Part shown: positions 49,612-54,513 of the stretch, piece after piece | Numbering within the stretch: position 1 is the first letter of the stretch | Layout: every line of letters begins with the position of its first letter | Origin: Patulibacter sp. | Lineage (GTDB): Bacteria > Actinomycetota > Thermoleophilia > Solirubrobacterales > Solirubrobacteraceae | NCBI RefSeq assembly: GCF_030655195.1 | Contig: NZ_JAURWA010000123.1 | Span: 1 to 54,513 of the forward strand | Length of the DNA stretch: 54,513 bases | Reading direction: 5' to 3' | Made by a program: the position numbers and the translations under genes | The notes under the pieces: generated by a model | Told to the model about the DNA's origin: nothing | Databases searched by the model: none | The model's input: only the letters and a program-made list of their open reading frames with translations

Positions 49612-51591
49612 ATCGTCCCTTCACCAGGCCCATCGGTCCCGCGCGCGCGGTCTCTGCGCCGCCTGACGCTGCTGGCGGTCGCGCTCGCCGCGGTCCTCGT
49701 CGCCTGCCTGGCGCTCGCGCTGCGCGCCGGCTCGGCGGACGGCGCTCCGGGGGACCCGCTCGCGGACCTCATCGGCGGGGTCGGCGGACCGTCGGGCGGC
49801 GCGGCGCCCCCCGCACCGCAGCCCCTCGCGGACGGGTGGTCGCGCGTGCAGGACGCCGCCGACGCCGGCCTCGGCGCGAGCCGTCAGACCGGGGCCGGCG
49901 ACGGCTGGGTCCCCGTCACGGTCCCCGACGTCACGCAGCCCGAGGCCAGCCCGGCCTCCTACGCCGGCTCGGTCTGGTGGTACAAGCGCCGCGTCACCGT
50001 GCCCGCCGCGACACCCGGGGCGACCTGGGCGCTGCGCTTCGAGGGCGTCCGCCGGGTGTCGACCGTCTACGTCGACGGTCAGGAGCAGGCCCAGAACGAC
50101 GACCCGTACTCGCCCTTCGAGGTCGAGCTGCCCGAGTCGTCCGCCGGGCGCACGGTCACCGTCGCGCTGCGCGTGGACGGCCGCCGGCCGAAGCCCCTCT
50201 CGGAGGGCTGGTGGAACTGGACGGGCATCGTCCGCCCGGTCGCCCTCGTCCCGCGGGCCCGCCTCAACGCCGTCGACCCGATGGTCCAGGGCGCCACGTC
50301 GTGCACCGCCGCCGAGCAGTGCGACCGCACCCTGCGCGTGCGCACCAACGTCCGCAACCGCACCGGCGCCTACCTGCCGCTGCGCCTGCGGGTCAGCGTC
50401 ACCGACGGCAAGGGCACCGTCCTGGCGTCGACGACCCAGGACCAGGGCGGCGTCGACGGCGGCGCCACGCGCAACGTGTCGCTCGAGCTGCCCGTCCCGA
50501 AGGCGCGCCTGTGGTCCCCGTCGGACCCCGCCCTCTACACCGCCACGGTCGACGTCGTCTCCGGCGTGGCGACCGAGCAGCGCGTCGTGCGGCGCGTCGG
50601 CTTCCGCAGCGTCACCGCCGTCGGCTCCAAGCTGCAGCTCAACGGGCGCGAGCTCCGGCTGCGTGGGTCCTCGGTCCAGGAGGACCTGCCGGGCCGCGGC
50701 GCCGCGCTGCGCGACGTCGACGTGCAGCGGATCGTGCAGGACCTGCAGGACGCCGGGGCCAACGTCACCCGGGCGCACTACACGCTCGACGAGCGGCTGC
50801 TCTCGGCGCTGGACCGCGCCGGGATCATGGTCTGGTCCCAGGCCCCGGTCTACCAGAGCACCAGCCGGCTGAACGACGCCGCCTACCGCGACCGCGCCCT
50901 GCGCACCAACCAGCGCGCCGTCGTCGCCAGTCGCAACCACCCGTCGGTGATCGTCCACTCCGTCGGCAACGAGCTCTCCGCCCAGGTCGACAAGTTCCCC
51001 GGGGCGGTCGACTACCTGGCGCGGGCCCGCGCCGACGCCCAGACGCTCGACCCGTCCGTGCCCGCGGCGATCGACCTCGTCAACTACCCGAACTACCCGA
51101 TCCAGTCGGCCTACGGGCAGTTCCCGGTGCTCGGCCTCAACGTGTACTTCGGGTGGTACACCGGCAAGTCCGGGAAGCACTCCACGAGCCGCCCGAGCTC
51201 GTTCGCCCCGCACCTGCGGCGCCTCCGCCGGATGTACCCCACGGCGGCGATGGCGATCACCGAGATGGGGGCCGAGGGCGTCCGCAACGGGTCCCGCACG
51301 AAGAAGGGCACGCTCCAGTTCCAGGCGCGCTACTTCAACCAGATGATGAACGTCATCGACGCCGACCCGGCCCTGTCCGGCGCGCTCTACTGGACCGCCC
51401 GCGAGTTCGCGATCAAGCCCAGCTGGACCGGCGGGACGCCCTCCTCCTTCGCCAAGCGCGACGGCATCCACCGCAAGGGACTCCTGACCTACGACGGCCG
51501 GCCCAAGCCGGTCTGGACCTCGGCGAAGAACCGCCTGGACGGCAGCGTCTGGGGCGTCGGGGCGGCGCCGCGGACCGCCTACGGCCGCTGA
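49612..51591 (+). CDS. glycoside hydrolase family 2 enzyme with signal anchor, non-canonical start
   Basis: A GH2 enzyme of about 659 residues. The core has the sugar-binding jelly roll (YAGSVWWYKRRVTVP, then GWWNWTGIV), an Ig-like domain and a TIM barrel. The acid/base Glu is in SVGNELSA and the nucleophile Glu in ITEMGAEG. An anchor helix (RRLTLLAVALAAVLVACLAL) lies in frame upstream of the first in-frame GTG (49846), yet no ATG, GTG or TTG lies in frame between 49525 and 49845. ATC at 49612 is the best placed start; CTG at 49654 is an alternative. A start at 49846 would remove the anchor. Substrate unknown. Confidence 0.75.
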   Translation: MVPSPGPSVPRARSLRRLTLLAVALAAVLVACLALALRAGSADGAPGDPLADLIGGVGGPSGGAAPPAPQPLADGWSRVQDAADAGLGASRQTGAGDGWVPVTVPDVTQPEASPASYAGSVWWYKRRVTVPAATPGATWALRFEGVRRVSTVYVDGQEQAQNDDPYSPFEVELPESSAGRTVTVALRVDGRRPKPLSEGWWNWTGIVRPVALVPRARLNAVDPMVQGATSCTAAEQCDRTLRVRTNVRNRTGAYLPLRLRVSVTDGKGTVLASTTQDQGGVDGGATRNVSLELPVPKARLWSPSDPALYTATVDVVSGVATEQRVVRRVGFRSVTAVGSKLQLNGRELRLRGSSVQEDLPGRGAALRDVDVQRIVQDLQDAGANVTRAHYTLDERLLSALDRAGIMVWSQAPVYQSTSRLNDAAYRDRALRTNQRAVVASRNHPSVIVHSVGNELSAQVDKFPGAVDYLARARADAQTLDPSVPAAIDLVNYPNYPIQSAYGQFPVLGLNVYFGWYTGKSGKHSTSRPSSFAPHLRRLRRMYPTAAMAITEMGAEGVRNGSRTKKGTLQFQARYFNQMMNVIDADPALSGALYWTAREFAIKPSWTGGTPSSFAKRDGIHRKGLLTYDGRPKPVWTSAKNRLDGSVWGVGAAPRTAYGR

Positions 51592-51650
51592 GGGTCGCCG
51601 GGGGCGGACGACCACCGACGGCCGCTGAGGGTCGCCGGGGGCGGACGACC
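51581..51650. repeat. exact 33-bp direct repeat over the GH2 stop
   Basis: The 33-bp sequence at 51581-51613 recurs exactly at 51618-51650, 37 bases on. It begins ACGGCCGCTGAGGGTC and contains the GH2 stop codon in its first copy. It looks like a small tandem duplication of the gene end. No other gene lies in the gap to 51744. Confidence 0.85.
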
Positions 51651-51743
51651 GCCCAGGCGGGCAGGTCTCGAGGGGCGGCCTCCGGGACCGCCGAGGCCGA
51701 CCGGCCTGCGGGGGCCCGGCGCCGACCGAGACGCCCGGGGCGG

Positions 51744-52460
51744 TCAGACCCCGACGGTCCGGTGGTGGACGGCCAGTCGCTTCTGGAACGTCGTCATCTC
51801 GCGCCACGAGCCGACCGCCGCGGGGACCGCGCCGAAGACGGGGATGGCGCGCAGGCCGCGCGAGCGCAGGCCCTTCGCCGAGAACCGCTCGCGCAGGCCC
51901 GGCAGCTGCCGCAGGCGCCAGATCAGGCGCAGCGTCGACCACGGGGTCCACTTCTCGGGGATCGCGTCGCGGAGCACCTGGCCGCCGCGGACCACGAGCG
52001 CATCGAGCAGCGACCCGTCGTCGCTGCCGTCGGCGATGGCCTCGGCCTGCGCCGCGTCGTCCAGGAGCGCCCAGGCGACCAGCAGGTCCGACGCGATCTG
52101 CTCGTCGGTGCGGTCCGGGAAGCGGTCGAGCGTGGCGGACACGCCGGCCCGCGCCTGCTCGACGAGACCGACGACCTCGGTCGGGATCAGGCCCGGGGCA
52201 CCGAAGGCGCCGGTCAGCGCGCCGCGCAGGCCCACGCGTGCACGGGCGTGGGTGGGGCGATCCGCCCGGCGGGCGGCGGCGCGGTCCTCGGCGGACTCCT
52301 CCCGCAGCAGCCCGACGAGCGCGACGAGCACCTGCTCGGGCACGCGGGGCAGGCGACCGGACCCGCTGCGCGGCCGGTAGGCGGCCACCGCGCGGCCGGT
52401 GGCGGCGCCGAGCTCCTTGACCTGACGGGGGGAGAGCGGCAGCAGGGGTTCGTCCGGCAT
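51744..52460 (-). CDS. unknown helical protein, possibly EcsC-like
   Basis: A 238-residue protein without a signal peptide, mostly helical. Segments LLPLSPRQVKELGAATGRA, GLIPTEVVGLVEQARAGV, LLVAWALLDDAAQAEAIA and a C-terminal GLRAIPVFGAVPAAVGSWREM are visible. The last hints at the membrane-associated ending of EcsC-family proteins. I do not recognise it firmly. TAGCCT 8 bases before the ATG (52469-52474) sets the start. The hexamer lies just past the end of the upstream TVP38 gene on the same strand. Confidence 0.6.
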   Translation of the reverse strand: MPDEPLLPLSPRQVKELGAATGRAVAAYRPRSGSGRLPRVPEQVLVALVGLLREESAEDRAAARRADRPTHARARVGLRGALTGAFGAPGLIPTEVVGLVEQARAGVSATLDRFPDRTDEQIASDLLVAWALLDDAAQAEAIADGSDDGSLLDALVVRGGQVLRDAIPEKWTPWSTLRLIWRLRQLPGLRERFSAKGLRSRGLRAIPVFGAVPAAVGSWREMTTFQKRLAVHHRTVGV

Positions 52461-52471
52461 GGCGGGGAAGG

Positions 52472-53326
52472 CTACGCGGCGGGTCCGGACGCGGGCGTGA
52501 CGGATCCCGGCGGATCGCCCGGCCCCCGTCCCGCCCCGCGATCCCGGGCGGTCCGCCGCTCGACCCGACGCAGCAGCGGGCGGGCCACCGCGAGCATCCC
52601 GAGGATCGCCGCGACCGCGGCCCAGAGCAGCGGATCGTCCGCGGAGAGGTGCTCGAGCCGCCCGCCGAGCAGCACGACGATGCACGTCAGCGGCACGTAG
52701 CCGACGACGGTGGTCCAGGCGAAGCGCCTCACGGGCACGCCGAGCGCGCCGGGCACGATGCTCGCCAGCGTGAAGGGGACGATCGGGACCAGCCGCGAGG
52801 CCAGCAGCGGGAACGCCCCGGCGTGTTCCAGCATGCCGGCGAGCCGATCCACCCGATCGCGACCGAAGAGCCGCCGGGCCGCGGGCGTGCCGATCCACCG
52901 TCCGAGCGCGTAGCCCAGCAGGCCGGTCAGCAGCCACGAGACGAGCATCAGCGGCACGCCGATCCAGAACCCGTAGACGTACCCGGCGACGGCCAGCGCC
53001 AGCTCGGCCGGATACGGGATCACCGTGTGCACCAGGACGAGCGTCACGAGGACCAGCGCACCGGCGACCCCGAGGTCCCGCAGCTGGTCGCGGAGCGCGC
53101 CGGTGTCCCCGTCCAGGGCGTGGCCCAGCGCGTCGTGGAGCGGCGGCACCGCGAGGACGAGCGCGAGCAGGCCTGCCGTGATGGCGACCGTCGCGACGGC
53201 CGCCACGGTCCGCGGGCCGACGACGGGGCGCCTGGGGACGACGGGGTCGGCGCGGGCGCCGGGCTCGGCGTCGGCGCGGGAGCCGGCGTCGGCGCGGGGA
53301 CCGCTGCGAGGGCCGGTGCCTGCCAT
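52472..53326 (-). CDS. TVP38/TMEM64 (DedA-superfamily) membrane protein
   Basis: A 284-residue membrane protein with about six hydrophobic segments. The family signature is present: SRLVPIVPFTLASIVPGALG, with the re-entrant-loop Pro/Gly residues, and upstream HTVIPYPAELALAVAGYVYGFW. DedA/TVP38 proteins are implicated in lipid scrambling or proton-dependent transport; this one is not assigned. The first 35 residues are polar, Arg/Pro/Ala-rich. TACCGT 6 bases before the ATG (53333-53338). Upstream lies the 17-bp repeat array. Confidence 0.88.
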   Translation of the reverse strand: MAGTGPRSGPRADAGSRADAEPGARADPVVPRRPVVGPRTVAAVATVAITAGLLALVLAVPPLHDALGHALDGDTGALRDQLRDLGVAGALVLVTLVLVHTVIPYPAELALAVAGYVYGFWIGVPLMLVSWLLTGLLGYALGRWIGTPAARRLFGRDRVDRLAGMLEHAGAFPLLASRLVPIVPFTLASIVPGALGVPVRRFAWTTVVGYVPLTCIVVLLGGRLEHLSADDPLLWAAVAAILGMLAVARPLLRRVERRTARDRGAGRGPGDPPGSVTPASGPAA

Positions 53327-53390
53327 CCACCGACGGTACGGCCGGGACGCCGGCCGGAGGTGGCGGGACGGTGAACGTCGGCGCGTCCTC

Positions 53391-53560
53391 TGCGGGCGGG
53401 TGTCCTCGCCCCGCGGGCGTTTTCGGCGGGCGGGCGTCTTCGGCGGGCGGATGTCCTCGGCGGGCGGGCGTCTTCGGCGGGCGGATGTCCTCGGCGGGCG
53501 GGCGTCTTCGGCGGGCGGGCGTCTTCGGCAGGCAGGCGTCCTCGGCGGGCGGGTGTCCTC
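53391..53560. repeat. ten 17-bp tandem repeats
   Basis: Ten 17-bp units run without a gap. Units of the type GGCGGGCGGGCGTCTTC and GGCGGGCGGATGTCCTC alternate over most of 53425-53509. The first two (53391-53424) and the seventh are more diverged. The array fills the gap between the TVP38 promoter and the HxlR stop. A frame open across it gives a 17-residue peptide repeat, but no promoter or ribosome site supports coding. Confidence 0.9.
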
Positions 53561-53593
53561 GGTCCCCGATCGCGACCGTCCGGCCCGCGGTCG

Positions 53594-53974
53594 TCAGTCG
53601 TCGGCCGCGGCGTCGAAGGTCGCCCGCGCCCGCTCGACCCCCGGCATCGTCTCGGTCGTCCAGGCGAGGAGCGCGTCGATCAGGCCCTGCAGGCTCTTCC
53701 CCAGCGGCGCGATCCGGTACTCCACCGCGAGCGGCCGCGTGCCGGTGACGACCCGTTCGACCATGCCGTTGCGCTCCAGCCGCCGGAGCGTCGTGGTCAG
53801 CGACTTCTGCGTCACGAGCGGGATCGCGCGGCGCAGCTCGTTGAACCGGAGCGTCCGGTCGCACAGCTCGTCGAGGACCTGCAGCGACCACTTGTCGAGG
53901 ACCTGGTCGAGCAGCTCGCGGTGCGGCGCGGCGATGACGGCCCGGTCCGGGGCCGCGACGGTGGTGTCGTCCAT
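53594..53974 (-). CDS. HxlR-family transcriptional regulator
   Basis: A 126-residue winged-helix regulator: LLDQVLDKWSLQVLDELCDRTLRFNEL (21-47), then SLTTTLRRLERNGMVERVV and VEYRIAPLGKSL. The usual redox-active Cys near residue 6-12 is missing; the single Cys is at 38, so redox sensing of the classical kind is unlikely. It is divergent from the RidA gene across 83 bases holding a palindrome, so it probably regulates that gene and itself. Confidence 0.92.
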   Translation of the reverse strand: MDDTTVAAPDRAVIAAPHRELLDQVLDKWSLQVLDELCDRTLRFNELRRAIPLVTQKSLTTTLRRLERNGMVERVVTGTRPLAVEYRIAPLGKSLQGLIDALLAWTTETMPGVERARATFDAAADD

Positions 53975-54007
53975 GAAACCTAGTCTCGTTGAAGTGGCCG
54001 CCGGACA

Positions 54008-54021
54008 CCAGGTACACCTGG
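54008..54021. promoter_or_regulatory. CCAGGT-AC-ACCTGG palindrome, candidate HxlR operator
   Basis: A perfect 14-bp palindrome between the divergent HxlR and RidA genes. TTGAAG at 53989-53994 and TACACC at 54013-54018 (18 bases apart) form a plausible RidA promoter whose -10 lies inside the palindrome. Confidence 0.55.
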
Positions 54022-54057
54022 GATACCACGCACAACGACGTCTCCGAGGACCCGATC

Positions 54058-54468
54058 ATGACCGTGAAGCTCCACTCCCCCGAGGGCATGTTCCAGCCCG
54101 TCCCGTACCGCCACGTCTCCGTCGCCACCGGCACGCGCCACGTCCACGTCGCGGGCCAGATCGCCCGCGATGCCGACGGCCGCCCGGTGGCCCCCGGCGA
54201 CCTCACGGGCCAGACCGGACACGCCCTGCGCAACGCTGCCCGGGGTCTCGCGGGCGCCGGCGCGACCTTCGACGACGTCGTCCGCATGCGCTTCTTCGTC
54301 ACGGGCTGGAGCCCCGACATGATGGACGCCTTCCTGGCCGGCATCGACGCGGTCGCCGCGGAGCTGGGCATCCCGCAGCCGCTCCCCCCGGTCTCGCTCA
54401 TCGGGGTGGACTACCTGTTCGAGCCGGACGTCCTCGTCGAGGTCGAGGCTTACGCGATCCTCGACTGA
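54058..54468 (+). CDS. RidA-family protein (second copy)
   Basis: A 136-residue RidA-superfamily protein. VATGTRHVHVAGQIARDADG (20-39) is the first core strand region, DVVRMRFFVTGWSPDM carries the expected Arg, and the C terminus FEPDVLVEVEAYAIL has the acidic residue. The ATG at 54058 follows GAGGA at 54046-54050. Divergent from HxlR, an arrangement typical of a local regulator with its target. It differs clearly from the copy at 9807-10226. Confidence 0.88.
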   Translation: MTVKLHSPEGMFQPVPYRHVSVATGTRHVHVAGQIARDADGRPVAPGDLTGQTGHALRNAARGLAGAGATFDDVVRMRFFVTGWSPDMMDAFLAGIDAVAAELGIPQPLPPVSLIGVDYLFEPDVLVEVEAYAILD

Positions 54469-54513
54469 CGGGCGGCGGGCGGGGCGGCGGGGCCGGGCGG
54501 GCGGGCGGGCGGG
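54469..54513. repeat. G-rich run at window end
   Basis: Irregular GGGCGG/GGCGGG repeats begin right after the RidA stop and continue past the window. They resemble the G-rich sequence at the window start and may fold as a G-quadruplex. Confidence 0.6.

Noticed and set aside
49836-52700. A long Arg/Pro-rich frame across the GH2 gene
   Set aside because: It is out of frame with the GH2 catalytic motifs and runs antisense through two other genes.
53391-53560. CRISPR array
   Set aside because: Units are 17 bp, contiguous and without unique spacers; no cas gene is present.
53371-53748. A possible 125-residue protein with a repeated SSAGGCPRRAGVFGGR motif
   Set aside because: The repeat is the 17-bp DNA array read in frame; the frame also runs antisense into the HxlR gene. 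No promoter or ribosome site.

Overview
The DNA is extremely GC-rich, with GTG starts and GC-saturated third codon positions. This points to a high-GC actinobacterium. The secreted proteins carry basic Ig-like C-terminal tails, and the polyamine/DUF4178 cluster resembles Thermoleophilia (Solirubrobacterales, e.g. Patulibacter-like). That placement is inference from gene style and was not tested by a search. I see no rRNA, tRNA, insertion sequence, integrase, phage gene or CRISPR array. The window looks like ordinary chromosome.

Layout. 1-0.67 kb: G-rich tandem repeats and a possible 24-residue leaderless membrane peptide. 0.67-2.7 kb: small membrane protein and an SF2 helicase. 2.8-8.0 kb: a tightly overlapped seven-gene operon (DUF4178, coiled-coil protein, DUF2617, DUF4247, secreted membrane-anchored protein, DUF350, membrane spermidine-synthase-like protein), with a second DUF4178 gene at 9.1 kb. 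9.8-40 kb: seven purine genes, all on the minus strand. Read in the direction of transcription they run purC, purS, purQ, purL, purF, purN, purH, the classical clustered pur order, but they are separated by unrelated genes on both strands. Those include RecQ, MetAP, an SGNH hydrolase, a Gly-rich PATR-repeat surface protein, a trypsin-like protease, a lysyl-oxidase-like protein, a DEDDh exonuclease, a PAS protein, an MFS exporter, an S15-type hydrolase and an aldo/keto reductase. 37-44 kb: three LysR regulators, two of them each divergent from a small GNAT-like protein, and a PAS/degenerate-GGDEF protein. 44-54.5 kb: a paired acyl-CoA dehydrogenase operon, a YunG-like protein, a PEP-mutase-family enzyme, an iron-type substrate-binding lipoprotein, a GH2 enzyme without a canonical start codon, a TVP38 membrane protein, and a divergent HxlR/RidA pair.

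Promoters. More than twenty genes have a TANNNT hexamer followed 6 to 10 bases later by the start codon. This is the arrangement expected for leaderless mRNAs, where the start codon is the transcription start. The signal was used to choose several starts. It contrasts with purS, purL and purF, whose hexamers lie 50 to 80 bases upstream and imply real 5' leaders.

How the genes work together. The pur genes supply seven IMP-pathway products (PurF, PurN, PurS/Q/L, PurC, PurH). purD, purM, purE, purK and purB must lie elsewhere. The 2.8-8.0 kb operon probably forms an envelope-associated polyamine module. The secreted proteins share a basic C-terminal beta domain that may hold them at the surface. 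Short tandem repeats with 16-, 17- and 60-bp periods sit in intergenic gaps and are the least explained parts of the window.
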